DNA from: Clostridiales bacterium
GTDB lineage: Bacteria > Bacillota > Clostridia > Christensenellales > Borkfalkiaceae
NCBI GenBank assembly: GCA_003503945.1
Contig: DOCD01000047.1
Location: 1 to 9,197 of the forward strand
Reading direction: 5' to 3'
Length of the DNA stretch: 9,197 nucleotides
A program made the position numbers and the translations under genes. Shown in pieces: positions 1 to 7,227 of the stretch; positions within the stretch are counted from its first letter, which is position 1, and each line of letters opens with the position of its first letter. The notes under the pieces are model-generated. The model saw only the letters and a program-made list of their open reading frames with translations. It was not told where the DNA came from and did not search any database.

Positions 1-1770
1 CAAGAGTTTTTAATAACTTTAAAGGAAAAACTTAATATAGTGGAAGTGGCTTCCGGCTATATCACGCTTGAAAGGCGGGGAGGCAGCCACTGGGCGTGTT
101 GCCCTTTTCATCACGAAAAAACCCCGTCGTTTTCCATTAACGAAGCCGACCAGTATTATCACTGTTTCGGCTGCGGCGAGTCGGGCGACGTAATAAAGTT
201 CGTCCGCGAAATGGAAAATATCGATTTTATGGACGCGGTCAAAATGCTCGCAGAACGGGCGGGGCTGCAAATGCCGCAGACGGGCTTCGACAACCAGAAA
301 ACGGCGGAGCTTAAAAGAAAGCGCGACAGTTTACTTAAAATTATGAACGACTGCGCGCACTTCTACTTGAACAACCTCAATTCCGGCAAGGCGGAGGAGC
401 ACGTAAATTACATATTGAAGCGACGTATTCCGTCGAATATCGTTCGCACCTTCGGGCTGGGCGCAAGCCTCAACTTCCACGATTTGCCCAAATATCTTTT
501 ATCCCGCGGGTATTCGCGGCAGGACATTATCGACAGCGGCGCCGTCAACGAATCCGACGGCAGATTAACCGACGCGCAGGCGGGCAGGCTCATATACCCC
601 GTAATAAACGCTATGGACGAGGTCGTGGCGTTCGGCGGCAGAGTGCTCAAAAAGACCGATTTCGCAAAGTATAAAAACACAAAAGAAACGCTTATTTTCA
701 ACAAAAGTAAGACGCTTTACAATATAAACCTTTTAAAAAAGCTCAGAAAGACCCAAACTATAAGGGAAGTTATTATGGTCGAGGGGTATATGGATACCAT
801 TTCCCTCTATCAAGCGGGCTTTAAAAACGTTGTCGCGAGTATGGGCACTTCGCTCACGCAGGAGCAGGCGCGGCTTATAAAGCGTTACACCGATACCGTG
901 CTGATAAGCTACGACGGCGACGGCGCGGGTCAGAAGGCGAATATGCGCGGGCTCGAAATTCTGAAAGGCGAGGGTATAAACGTCAAAGTCGTGCCTCTTC
1001 CCGACGGGCTCGACCCGGACGACGTAATCAAGCAGCTCGGCGCGGAGGGGTACCGTAAGTGCCTCGATAACGCTATGCCGCTCATCGACTACAAGCTTTC
1101 CGTGCTCGAACGCGGCTTCGATTTGTCTAAACCAGAGGACAAGCGTAAATTCATATCGGAAGCGATAAAGATAGTGCGAACCGCCGACAGCGCGGCGGAG
1201 CAGGAGGACCTTTTAAAGCAGCTCCGCGACAAGACGGGCATAACGTACGAATCTTTGAGCCGCGATTTGAATTCGCTGCCCAAAGTTCAGGCGGAGGAAA
1301 AGCCCAAACCCGTCAGGCGGGATACCTCCAACGCTACGGCAAAGGCTTCACGCTTCGTCATAGCTGCATACCTTTTCGGCGCGAAGTTCGCCGACGGAGA
1401 TTTATCAGAAATACCGTTTTACTCGGAAGTGCACACGATTATTTCAAAATATCTGATATCCAAGCGGCTTTTGGAGGAGCGGGTTCAGCCCGCGGAGCTG
1501 TTCGAGTTCTTCGACGAAAACACCGCGGAATACGAGGAGCTGTGCCGTATTCTCGATTACAGCGACGGCGACGCGTTTTCGGGCGCGGTTGCCGAAAAAT
1601 ATTTTAAAGATTGCGTAGTAAAGTTGAAGCTTTACGATACGGACAGGCAGATTGCCGCGCTTACCGCCGAAATAGAAGCGGAAGCAGCAACGGACAAAAG
1701 GAAAATTCTTGCATTCAGATTGCAGAAATTAATAAAACAAAAGGAAAAATTAAAAAGCGGAGATAAGTAA
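1..1770 (+). CDS. dnaG: DNA primase DnaG, 5' end cut by the window edge
   Basis: DnaG makes the short RNA primers that start Okazaki fragments and works with the DnaB helicase at the fork. The frame is open from base 1, and the residues before the GTG at 40 (QEFLITLKEKLNIVEVASGY) are normal DnaG N-terminus. The real start therefore lies just left of the window and only a few codons are missing. Counting from base 1, the CHC2 zinc site is C34, H37, C55, C58 within CPFHHEKTPSF and YHCFGCG. The Toprim catalytic domain shows E261 in VEGYMD and the D305/D307 pair in SYDGDGAGQ, which bind the catalytic Mg2+. The remaining roughly 180 residues are the less conserved helical, helicase-binding C-terminus. 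About 589 codons are visible, close to the usual 590-600. It is the first visible gene of the operon, and its TAA overlaps the rpoD start by one base. Confidence 0.97.
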   Translation, partial: QEFLITLKEKLNIVEVASGYITLERRGGSHWACCPFHHEKTPSFSINEADQYYHCFGCGESGDVIKFVREMENIDFMDAVKMLAERAGLQMPQTGFDNQKTAELKRKRDSLLKIMNDCAHFYLNNLNSGKAEEHVNYILKRRIPSNIVRTFGLGASLNFHDLPKYLLSRGYSRQDIIDSGAVNESDGRLTDAQAGRLIYPVINAMDEVVAFGGRVLKKTDFAKYKNTKETLIFNKSKTLYNINLLKKLRKTQTIREVIMVEGYMDTISLYQAGFKNVVASMGTSLTQEQARLIKRYTDTVLISYDGDGAGQKANMRGLEILKGEGINVKVVPLPDGLDPDDVIKQLGAEGYRKCLDNAMPLIDYKLSVLERGFDLSKPEDKRKFISEAIKIVRTADSAAEQEDLLKQLRDKTGITYESLSRDLNSLPKVQAEEKPKPVRRDTSNATAKASRFVIAAYLFGAKFADGDLSEIPFYSEVHTIISKYLISKRLLEERVQPAELFEFFDENTAEYEELCRILDYSDGDAFSGAVAEKYFKDCVVKLKLYDTDRQIAALTAEIEAEAATDKRKILAFRLQKLIKQKEKLKSGDK

Positions 1771-2828
1771 TGAGTTTATCCGAACAGAAGCTTAACGACA
1801 TTTTAAAGCAGATTATCGACAACTACGGTTCGAAGGGAAGCATAACCACGAACGCGCTTTGCGATATTATGGAAAAGTACGAAACCACGCCCAACCAGAT
1901 GGATTACGTGTATAAATCGATTGCGGAGGCGGGTATTCAGATTATCGACGAGGCGGAGCGCGATAAAGAGCTTTACGAACAAGCCCTTTCGGATATCGGG
2001 CTCGACGACCCCGTCAAGATGTATTTGAAGGACATAGGCAGGGTTCCGCTTTTATCCGCGGACGACGAAATCGAGTTCGCGCGGAAAATGCAGGAGGGCG
2101 ACGAGGAAGCGAAAAGAAAGCTTTCCGAAGCGAATTTAAGGCTTGTCGTATCCATTGCAAAAAGGTACGTAGGGCGCGGAATGCTCTTTTTGGATTTGAT
2201 ACAGGAGGGCAACCTCGGGCTTATGAAAGCGGTTGAAAAATTCGACTACCAGAAGGGCTTCAAATTTTCGACCTACGCCACGTGGTGGATAAGGCAGGCT
2301 ATAACGAGGGCTATCGCCGACCAGGCAAGGACTATCCGTATCCCCGTGCACATGGTAGAAACCATAAACAAGCTCACCCGCGTTTCCCGCCTTTTATTGC
2401 AGAAATACGGCAGAGAGCCGACCCCCGCGGAAATAGCCGAGGAAATGCACATTTCGGAGGAGCGCGTGCGCGAAATCCAGAAAATCGCGCAGGACCCCGT
2501 GTCTTTGGAAACGCCTATCGGCGAGGAAGAGGACAGCCATTTAGGCGACTTTATCGAGGACGAAACAACCGAAACCCCGTCGGACAGCGTTTCCACGACT
2601 ATGCTTAAAGAAACGCTTTTGAACGTGTTGAACAGCCTTACCCCGCGCGAGGAAAAGGTTTTAAGGCTGCGCTACGGCGTTGACGACGGCAGACCCCGCA
2701 CCCTCGAAGAGGTCGGCAGGGAATTCAACGTCACGCGTGAACGTATCCGTCAGATAGAGGCAAAGGCGCTGCGTAAGCTTCGTCACCCTTCGCGCTCCAA
2801 GCATCTCAAAGACTTTCTTGATACCTGA
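1770..2828 (+). CDS. rpoD: RNA polymerase primary sigma factor RpoD (SigA)
   Basis: This is the housekeeping sigma-70 subunit, which directs RNA polymerase to -10/-35 promoters. Domains appear in order. Region 1.1-like helices span about 1-72. Region 1.2 begins at DPVKMYLKDIGRVPLL (80-95). Region 2 covers about 117-190 and includes FSTYATWWIRQAITRAI (166-182), which melts and reads the -10 element. Region 3 spans about 191-270. Region 4 ends in the -35-reading helix-turn-helix TLEEVGREFNVTRERIRQIE (311-330). At 352 residues it matches the short Gram-positive SigA type, without the large insertion of proteobacterial RpoD. The ATG overlaps the dnaG stop by one base (TAATG), and GGAG at 1759-1762 sits 7 bases upstream. 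Its predicted specificity agrees with the TTGACA/TATAAT promoters seen elsewhere in the window. Confidence 0.98.
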   Translation: MSLSEQKLNDILKQIIDNYGSKGSITTNALCDIMEKYETTPNQMDYVYKSIAEAGIQIIDEAERDKELYEQALSDIGLDDPVKMYLKDIGRVPLLSADDEIEFARKMQEGDEEAKRKLSEANLRLVVSIAKRYVGRGMLFLDLIQEGNLGLMKAVEKFDYQKGFKFSTYATWWIRQAITRAIADQARTIRIPVHMVETINKLTRVSRLLLQKYGREPTPAEIAEEMHISEERVREIQKIAQDPVSLETPIGEEEDSHLGDFIEDETTETPSDSVSTTMLKETLLNVLNSLTPREEKVLRLRYGVDDGRPRTLEEVGREFNVTRERIRQIEAKALRKLRHPSRSKHLKDFLDT

Positions 2829-2830
2829 TA

Positions 2831-3481
2831 ATGGACAGGATTTCAATACTTTGCATCTACCTCGATAAATGCTCGACCTTTGCCGACGTTGCGTGCGACC
2901 ACGGCTACTGCGCGCAGTATATGCTTGAAAACAATATGTGCGAAAGCGCGGTGATATCCGACATAAGCGACAAATGCTTAAAAAAGGCTGAAACGCTGCT
3001 TTCGGAGTATATAAAAAAAGGAGTTTGCCGCGCCGTGTGCTGCGACGGGCTCGAAGGCGTGGACGGGCAAACCGAACAGATACTTATCGCGGGCATAGGC
3101 GGCGAAGAAATCGTCAAAATCTTAAAAAATGCGTTTATCCCGAAAGCGTTCGTATTCCAGCCTATGAAAAACGCGGAAGTCGTGCGTGAATATTTAATAG
3201 AAAACGGCTGTGCGCTTACGGTTGACGGTATCTTTACCGACGGCAAAAATTATTATTTTATAATAAAGGGGAAAAACTGCGGCGGGGAGCAAACGTATAC
3301 GAAAGCGGAGCTTTTGTACGGGCGCGACAGCCTTAAAAGCCCCGTATTCAAAAATTACCTCAAAGAGCAAATCGAAAAAAAGCGCGCATATCTTATGCGC
3401 GATATGACAGACGAGCACAGAAAAAGGCTCGAAGCCGACGTATCGTTTATGCAAGGAGTGTTAAACGGTGAAATTGACTGA
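2831..3481 (+). CDS. trmK: tRNA (adenine(22)-N1)-methyltransferase, TrmK family
   Basis: TrmK (YqfN, COG2384) is an S-adenosylmethionine-dependent enzyme that methylates N1 of A22 in tRNA. The 216 residues show the family pattern: SAM-binding motif I at ADVACDHGYCAQYML (about 18-32), then ISDIS, the central ILIAGIGGEEIVKIL where the family has IAGMGG, and FQPMKNAEVVREYL where it has LQPN...LR.WL. The family normally reads ADIGSDHAYLP, so VACDHGYC is a mild variant. ATG 2831 is the only plausible start, because an in-frame TGA lies at 2819-2821 and rpoD ends at 2828. No clear Shine-Dalgarno precedes it, so translation is probably coupled to rpoD termination (inference). The position between rpoD and nif3 is the usual one in Firmicutes. 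The last 14 bases overlap nif3. Confidence 0.9.
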   Translation: MDRISILCIYLDKCSTFADVACDHGYCAQYMLENNMCESAVISDISDKCLKKAETLLSEYIKKGVCRAVCCDGLEGVDGQTEQILIAGIGGEEIVKILKNAFIPKAFVFQPMKNAEVVREYLIENGCALTVDGIFTDGKNYYFIIKGKNCGGEQTYTKAELLYGRDSLKSPVFKNYLKEQIEKKRAYLMRDMTDEHRKRLEADVSFMQGVLNGEID

Positions 3482-4238
3482 AATATTACATATACTCGAA
3501 AACGAGGTCGCACCCGTCGCGCTGTCCGACGAATTCTGTAAAAAGTACAATATGTACGACAACAGCGGGATTATCATTGACAGCGGAAATGATATTTCCG
3601 GCGCGCTGTTTTCGCTTGATTTATCCTCGAAATCGGTTGCGGCGGCAATCGAAAAGGGGTTCAACCTCATAGTGACGCATCACCCCGCAATTTACGGCGG
3701 CGTATCGCGGATAAATTTCAACGACCCGATTGCAAAGTGCCTTAAAAACGGAATTTCCGTAATATCTATGCACCTCAATTTCGACGCCGCGCCCGAGGGA
3801 ATAGATTACTTCCTTATGCGCGGGCTGGGCGGCGAGCGGGCTGAAATTTCCGCGCCCGTCGAGGGCGGCGGCTACGGCAGGGTTTACTCGGTTGAAGATA
3901 TCAGCTTCGGGGAATATTTTAAAAAGGTAAAGGCTGCATTTTCCGAACGCGCGCTCGGCTACGGCGACAGCTCGAGGAAGGTTAAAAAGGTCGCTTCGTT
4001 CTGCGGCGCGGGCTTCGACGACCATAATATGGCGTTCGCTTTAAGCCGCGGCGCCGACGTTTTCGTAAGCTCGGATTTGAAGCACCACGAAATAGCGGGG
4101 CTTTTGGAAAAGGGAATAAACGTAATTCATTTAACGCACTATTCGGCGGAAAATTACGGATTTAATAAGATTTATAACAAAATAAAAGAGAGATTACAAC
4201 TTCCCTCGGAGTATTTCTGCGACGGGGATTTGAAATAA
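3468..4238 (+). CDS. Nif3-like dinuclear metal-center protein (YqfO/YbgI family)
   Basis: This is a Nif3/DUF34 family protein, often labelled GTP cyclohydrolase 1 type 2-like. The cellular role of the family is not firmly settled. Ligands for the two-metal site are visible: THHP (H71, H72), the Asp in SMHLNFDAAPEG (D106), and the C-terminal HYSAE (H224, E228). These correspond to the HH...D...HxxxE set known from YbgI. At 256 residues it is the short form, without the extra middle domain found in some Gram-positive homologues. The GTG start is chosen because AAGGAG at 3453-3458 lies 9 bases upstream and the protein then begins MKLTEILHILE, a normal family N-terminus. It overlaps the end of trmK by 14 bases and shares the operon. 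Confidence 0.93.
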   Translation: MKLTEILHILENEVAPVALSDEFCKKYNMYDNSGIIIDSGNDISGALFSLDLSSKSVAAAIEKGFNLIVTHHPAIYGGVSRINFNDPIAKCLKNGISVISMHLNFDAAPEGIDYFLMRGLGGERAEISAPVEGGGYGRVYSVEDISFGEYFKKVKAAFSERALGYGDSSRKVKKVASFCGAGFDDHNMAFALSRGADVFVSSDLKHHEIAGLLEKGINVIHLTHYSAENYGFNKIYNKIKERLQLPSEYFCDGDLK

Positions 4239-4250
4239 AAGGAGTAACGT

Positions 4251-4955
4251 ATGTCACAAATCAATTCGCTTTTAAAGTATCAGACGGTGGACTCGAAGCT
4301 TTTGAAAATCGAGCGCGAAGCGGCAAGTTCCGAGGAGTGGAAAAACTATTCGCAGGCGAAAAGCTTTTTAACCAAAGCGCCCGAAAAGCTCGAAGCAATG
4401 GACGCAAAGGCGCGCGAAATGCAGCTTGCGCTGGAAAAGCTCAATAAAAAGTACGAAGAAATTTTCGAAACCTTAAAAGATTTCGAAAACCTCGACGAGC
4501 TTGTAGAGGGCGGCGCGGATATTTCGTTTTACAAGAAAAACGCCACGCAGATAGGCGATAAGCTGAAATCGATAAAATCGGAAATTAACGCGCTCGTAAA
4601 GGTCATAAAGGAAGCCGACGAGGAATATCAGACGCTTAAAAAGAAAACAATTTCCGTGCAGAAGCAGTATGCCGAGTACTCCGCAATATATCAGGAATAC
4701 AAAAAGACAAAGCTTGCGGAAATGGAAGAAATAAAAAAGGAGCTTAAAAAGCTCGCCGCGGATTTAAAGCCGGAAGTTTTAAAAAGCTACGATACGAAGC
4801 GCAGCGAGAGGATTTTCCCCATTATCTGCCCCGTGCAGAGCGACAGATGCTCGAAGTGCGGAATGGAGCTTTCGATAAGCGGCAAAGAGAAAATAGCCGG
4901 CGGCGAAGTGACCGAGTGCGAAAACTGCCATAGATTTTTATATAAAGAGCAATAA
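4251..4955 (+). CDS. Coiled-coil protein with C-terminal C4 zinc ribbon (COG1579 type)
   Basis: The protein has 234 residues. Roughly residues 5-180 are Lys/Glu-rich and look like a long antiparallel coiled coil. The C-terminus is a zinc ribbon with C200-x2-C203 (CSKCGMEL) and C223-x2-C226 (CENCHRFLY), and an extra Cys at 193. The typical family ending is CxxCGRiLY, so H replaces the usual Gly-Arg context here. Relatives are widespread and have been suggested to act with nucleic acids, but no defined function is established. There is no signal peptide or membrane segment, so it should be cytosolic. GGAG at 4241-4244 lies 6 bases before the ATG. It is the last gene of the dnaG-rpoD operon, 12 bases after nif3. 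No strong terminator follows; TGCAAA...TTTGCA at about 4961-4982 is only a weak hairpin. Confidence 0.9.
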   Translation: MSQINSLLKYQTVDSKLLKIEREAASSEEWKNYSQAKSFLTKAPEKLEAMDAKAREMQLALEKLNKKYEEIFETLKDFENLDELVEGGADISFYKKNATQIGDKLKSIKSEINALVKVIKEADEEYQTLKKKTISVQKQYAEYSAIYQEYKKTKLAEMEEIKKELKKLAADLKPEVLKSYDTKRSERIFPIICPVQSDRCSKCGMELSISGKEKIAGGEVTECENCHRFLYKEQ

Positions 4956-5001
4956 CTTTGTGCAAATTGCATAAAGTTTGCAGCGGTCTTACAAAAAAGT
5001 G

Positions 5002-5030
5002 TTGACATATAAGTGTTTATATGCTAATAT
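5002..5030 (+). promoter_or_regulatory. Near-consensus sigma-A promoter for a short RNA
   Basis: TTGACA at 5002-5007 and TAATAT at 5025-5030 are separated by exactly 17 bases. Transcription would start near 5037. No protein start with a ribosome site follows before the terminator at 5093-5127. Confidence 0.75.
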
Positions 5031-5036
5031 ATACAA

Positions 5037-5129
5037 ACACTAAACGTGACTATTTCACGCGGCGGAAAAGCTGCATTACAAATAGGATAAGGGGAAGGGT
5101 CGAAATGTTTTCGCCCCTTTCTTTTTTAT
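5037..5129 (+). ncRNA. Candidate small RNA of about 90 nt, family unknown
   Basis: This segment lies between a strong promoter and an intrinsic terminator and has no ORF with a ribosome site. Visible structure: hairpin CGTGA (5045-5049) / TCACG (5055-5059) with a 5-base loop, a smaller stem CGGC (5060-5063) / GCTG (5070-5073), then a purine-rich single-stranded stretch (AGGATAAGGGGAAGGG, 5084-5099) leading into the terminator. I do not recognise it as SRP RNA, 6S RNA, tmRNA or RNase P RNA. The G-rich stretch could pair with C-rich targets, but that is speculation. It sits in the convergent gap between the operon and the synthetase gene. Confidence 0.55.
5093..5127 (+). terminator. Intrinsic terminator of the short RNA
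   Basis: The stem AAGGG-T-CGAAA (5095-5105) pairs with TTTCG-C-CCCTT (5109-5119), with one T/C mismatch and a 3-base loop. Six T residues follow at 5122-5127. Confidence 0.75.
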
Positions 5130-5164
5130 TAAAATACGGGCGCGGTTTATATAAAACCGCGCCC
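5126..5164 (-). terminator. Probable terminator of the synthetase gene
   Basis: GGGCGCGGTTT (5138-5148) pairs with AAACCGCGCCC (5154-5164): 11 bp with a 5-base loop. Read on the minus strand it is followed by GTATTTTAATA, a moderate U-rich tract. On the plus strand no T-run follows, so it most likely ends the minus-strand transcript, giving a 3' tail of about 140 nt. Confidence 0.55.
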
Positions 5165-5208
5165 TGATTAATTTTAAAGGGGGAAGCCTTTATTATTAAT
5201 TACGCCGA

Positions 5209-5250
5209 AATTTGGCAAGGCGGAATTTATTTCTGCCGTTAAGCCAAATT
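5209..5250. other. Long two-part hairpin in the 3' region of the synthetase transcript
   Basis: AATTTGGC (5209-5216) pairs with GCCAAATT (5243-5250). Inside it, GGCGGAA (5219-5225) pairs with TTCTGCC (5231-5237) including one G-T pair. No U-run follows on either strand, so it is not a standard terminator. It may be a processing or stability element in the synthetase 3' UTR. Its role is unknown. Confidence 0.4.
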
Positions 5251-5302
5251 ACGACAACGACATTTCACGAACATTTTGTTTTACAAATTGTTGTGAGCTG
5301 TT

Positions 5303-6634
5303 TTATGGTGAAACTCTGTTTATATCTCTGGGGAACATTGCCGCATAGCGCACATTTTTGAAGCCTAAAAGGTGCATTGTAAGCCTTTCCAGCCCGAGCC
5401 CGAGCCCGCCGTGAGGGGGCGCGCCGTATTTGTGCAGCATCAGGTACGTTTCGAATTCGTCGGGGTTCATACCCAGCTTTTTCATTTTTTCAACCTGCTC
5501 GTTGTAGTCGTGTATACGCTGTCCGCCGGAGGTTATCTCTATTCCGCGGAACAAAAGGTCGAAAGATAAGGTAACCTCGGGGTCGTCGGGGTCGTCCATC
5601 GTATAGAAGGGGCGCTTTTTCGAAAGGTAGTGCGTCACGAACAGGAAGTCCGAATTAAACTGCTGCTTCGCCCACTTTCCGAGGAATGCTTCTTCCTCGG
5701 GCTCGAAGTCCTTCATATCGGTAATGTTTTTCAGCTTTTTGACGCAAAGCTCTTTCGCGTCCTTAAACTTTATACAGGGGATAGAGGTAATTTCGGGTAT
5801 ATCCACCTTCAAAAGCTCAACCTCGGGCGCGTACTCCGTTTTCAAAAGGTTCATAATGTACTTCAAAACGCCCGTTTCCATATTCATTATATCGGTAAAG
5901 CTTTCAATAAAGCCCATTTCGAAGTCCATAGAAATGTATTCGTTGAGGTGGCGGCTGGTGTCGTGATGCTCCGCGCGGAACACGGGTGCGATTTCGAACA
6001 CCCGCTCGTAAACGGGCACAAGCGCCTGCTTATAAAGCTGCGGGCTCTGCGCAAGATAAACGGTTTTGCCGAAGTAGTCGAGCTTGAACACGTTCGTTCC
6101 GCCCTCCGCGCCCGCAAAGTTGATTTTCGGGGAGTGAATTTCGGTAAAGCCCTGCTGCATAAGATATTCGCGGAAGCCGCGCTGAATGCCTTCCTGAATT
6201 TTGAAAACCGCGCGTTCCTTGGGGTTGCGCAAGGTTACGGGGCGGTTGTCGAGGTTTACGGCAAGGTCGCACACAACCTGTTTTTTTGATATTACCACGG
6301 GCGGAATATCCGCGGGCTTGGAAAGTATTTCGATATTGTGGATTTGCAGCTCGTATCTCTCGCTGCCGTCGCGGGTTTCGCTTTTTACCACCTTGCCCGT
6401 AACCTTTGCCGAAGCCTGCTCGACGATGTCCTCGCTCAGGCGAAAGTCGGAAAATTCGGGCGAATACACGCACTGTATAAGCTCGCGCGCGGTACGCACT
6501 ATTATAAACGCAAAGTCCGACATTTCGCGTATGTTATGAAGCGCGCCTTTAATGGTGACGACTTCGCCGATATGGTTTTTAACCTCGCCGTAAGGCGTTG
6601 AGGTAGGGGCGATAACGCCCGTAATTTCCTGCAT
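5303..6634 (-). CDS. aspS: Archaeal-type aspartyl-tRNA synthetase, probably non-discriminating (aspartate--tRNA(Asn/Asx) ligase)
   Basis: This class IIb enzyme charges tRNA with aspartate. The N-terminal OB fold (about 1-105) binds the anticodon. The catalytic core has motif 1 around FREYLMQQGFTEIHSPK (154-170), AEGGTNVFKLDYFGK, AQSPQLYKQ, motif 2 FRAEHHDTSRHLNEY (219-233) and motif 3 GGLGLGLERLTMHLLG (409-424). The 443-residue length without the large GAD insertion of bacterial AspRS shows the archaeal-type form (AspRS2). AsnRS is close, but GAEGGTNVFKLDYFG at 175-189 is the AspRS pattern. His33 (GALHNIR) sits where, as I recall, non-discriminating archaeal-type enzymes carry His and discriminating ones Trp. 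If so, it also makes Asp-tRNA(Asn), which needs GatCAB to become Asn-tRNA. It is an isolated minus-strand gene with its own promoter. AGAGGC, about 8 bases before the ATG, is a weak ribosome site. Confidence 0.9.
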   Translation of the reverse strand: MQEITGVIAPTSTPYGEVKNHIGEVVTIKGALHNIREMSDFAFIIVRTARELIQCVYSPEFSDFRLSEDIVEQASAKVTGKVVKSETRDGSERYELQIHNIEILSKPADIPPVVISKKQVVCDLAVNLDNRPVTLRNPKERAVFKIQEGIQRGFREYLMQQGFTEIHSPKINFAGAEGGTNVFKLDYFGKTVYLAQSPQLYKQALVPVYERVFEIAPVFRAEHHDTSRHLNEYISMDFEMGFIESFTDIMNMETGVLKYIMNLLKTEYAPEVELLKVDIPEITSIPCIKFKDAKELCVKKLKNITDMKDFEPEEEAFLGKWAKQQFNSDFLFVTHYLSKKRPFYTMDDPDDPEVTLSFDLLFRGIEITSGGQRIHDYNEQVEKMKKLGMNPDEFETYLMLHKYGAPPHGGLGLGLERLTMHLLGFKNVRYAAMFPRDINRVSP

Positions 6635-6661
6635 ATAAGTGCCTCTTTTGCTTTTTCTATA

Positions 6662-6690
6662 ATTTTACGGCTTTTGCGGTTAAAAATCAA
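6662..6690 (-). promoter_or_regulatory. Promoter of the aspartyl-tRNA synthetase gene
   Basis: On the minus strand, TTGATT (plus 6685-6690) and TAAAAT (plus 6662-6667) are 17 bases apart. Transcription would start near 6655, leaving a leader of about 20 nt before the ATG at 6634. No riboswitch or T-box fits in that space. Confidence 0.6.
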
Positions 6691-6721
6691 GTAATATTAT
6701 ATCGCTGTCAAAATTTAGTAG

Positions 6722-6750
6722 TTGCATTTTTTTATGTAGTGGTATATAAT
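6722..6750 (+). promoter_or_regulatory. Promoter of the 6S-like RNA unit
   Basis: TTGCAT at 6722-6727 and a perfect TATAAT at 6745-6750 are separated by 17 bases. Transcription would start near 6757. It diverges from the synthetase promoter. Confidence 0.65.
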
Positions 6751-6779
6751 ATAGTTAAGCTAACGTAATATAAATGCGT

Positions 6780-6966
6780 AAACTTGATGTCTGCGGTGTG
6801 CGTGGTATGAGAAATTCGTAATCCACAAAGTAATTAAGGGAGCGTGTCGTTCGCGGAAATAGGCAAGGTCTGTACCCGAATACGGAAAGTCCGACGTTCA
6901 GCTTCGCCGCACCCACCTGCGAGATGCGGGTTAATACTTTTTCATATCACGGCACAGGCGGATAAT
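6780..6966 (+). ncRNA. ssrS: Probable 6S RNA
   Basis: 6S RNA mimics an open promoter and sequesters the housekeeping RNA polymerase holoenzyme. Seen in the sequence: a closing helix TGTGCGTGGTATGA (6797-6810) pairs with TCATATCACGGCACA (6942-6956) over 14 bp with one bulged G and one G-U pair. An asymmetric unpaired region follows, which would be the central bubble. On its 3' side is a small hairpin ACCTGC (6914-6919) / GCGGGT (6926-6931). The distal arm contains CCG-AATA-CGG (6876-6885). The order CACCCACCTG...GGGTTAATAC...CGGCAC resembles clostridial 6S RNAs as I remember them. The size of about 180 nt fits. The primary 5' end (about 6757) is upstream of the closing helix and implies processing. 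Exact ends are uncertain, and the family call comes from recall and hand folding. Confidence 0.65.
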
Positions 6967-7000
6967 CGCAGCCGTCTGAAAGACGTTTGCGGTTATCCGC
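6958..7000 (+). repeat. Hairpin H1 just after the 6S-like RNA
   Basis: GCGGATAATCGCA (6958-6970) pairs with TGCGGTTATCCGC (6988-7000) over 13 continuous pairs, one of them T-G. An inner GTCT/AGAC stem has a GAA loop at 6978-6980. No T-run follows, so it is not a standard terminator. Confidence 0.6.
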
Positions 7001-7016
7001 ATAAACGATTGCTTAT

Positions 7017-7048
7017 CGCAAAAATTCGTTCAAGAACGTATTTTTGCG
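7017..7048. repeat. Hairpin H2
   Basis: CGCAAAAATTCGTTC (7017-7031) faces GAACGTATTTTTGCG (7034-7048) with a single mismatch. The apex is very tight. Confidence 0.55.
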
Positions 7049-7056
7049 AAAGAGGA

Positions 7057-7120
7057 AAGGCAAACTGTAAAAATGAAATGCGATTGAATAAATCGTATTT
7101 CAGGAAACAAGTTTTGCCTT
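7057..7120. repeat. Hairpin H3, two stacked stems
   Basis: The outer stem is AAGGCAAACT (7057-7066) with AGTTTTGCCTT (7110-7120), one bulged T. The inner stem is TGAAATGCGATT (7074-7085) with AATCGTATTTCA (7091-7102): 12 bp including a G-T pair, with loop GAATA. Confidence 0.55.
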
Positions 7121-7132
7121 GACGAGGCACAG

Positions 7133-7173
7133 GCGGATTATATTAACCACCGACGGTGGTTAATATAATCCGC
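7133..7173. repeat. Hairpin H4, perfect 19-bp inverted repeat
   Basis: Bases 7133-7151 and 7155-7173 are exact reverse complements around a GAC loop (7152-7154). TTTATT follows, so it may have been an older terminator. It is preceded by GGCACAGGCGGAT (7126-7138), the same 13 bases that begin at 6951 in the 3' arm of the 6S-like closing helix. Confidence 0.6.
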
Positions 7174-7187
7174 TTTATTCGTTGTTG

Positions 7188-7214
7188 TAGCCTTTCCCCG
7201 ACGGGGGAAAGCTA
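7188..7214. repeat. Hairpin H5
   Basis: CTTTCCCC (7192-7199) pairs with GGGGAAAG (7204-7211), extended by TAG (7188-7190) with CTA (7212-7214) past a bulged C. The apex again reads GAC (7200-7202). Confidence 0.5.
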
Positions 7215-7227
7215 TAATAAGGTGTTT

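Noticed and set aside
5630..6289. Long plus-strand open frame of 219 codons antisense to the synthetase gene
   Set aside because: It is the mirror of a strongly conserved coding region, has no ribosome site and no domain. Its openness is explained by codon bias of the real gene.
5303..6634. Asparaginyl-tRNA synthetase
   Set aside because: The GAEGGTNVF and YFGKTVYLAQSPQLYKQ segments and the 443-residue length follow archaeal-type AspRS rather than AsnRS.
6698..6711. Minus-strand TTGACA and TATAAT close together upstream of the synthetase gene
   Set aside because: They are only 4 bases apart, so they cannot form one promoter. The 17-base-spaced pair at 6662-6690 is better placed.
6840..7120. 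RNase P RNA, suggested by GAGGAAAGGC near 7052
   Set aside because: The other conserved P4/CR elements are absent and the surrounding sequence forms simple hairpins. The 6S layout fits the first part better.
6844..7122. Plus-strand open frame of 92 codons across the 6S-like RNA and hairpins
   Set aside because: It starts with GTG and has no ribosome site. It crosses several strong hairpins and its product is not protein-like, so it is an accidental frame over an RNA gene.
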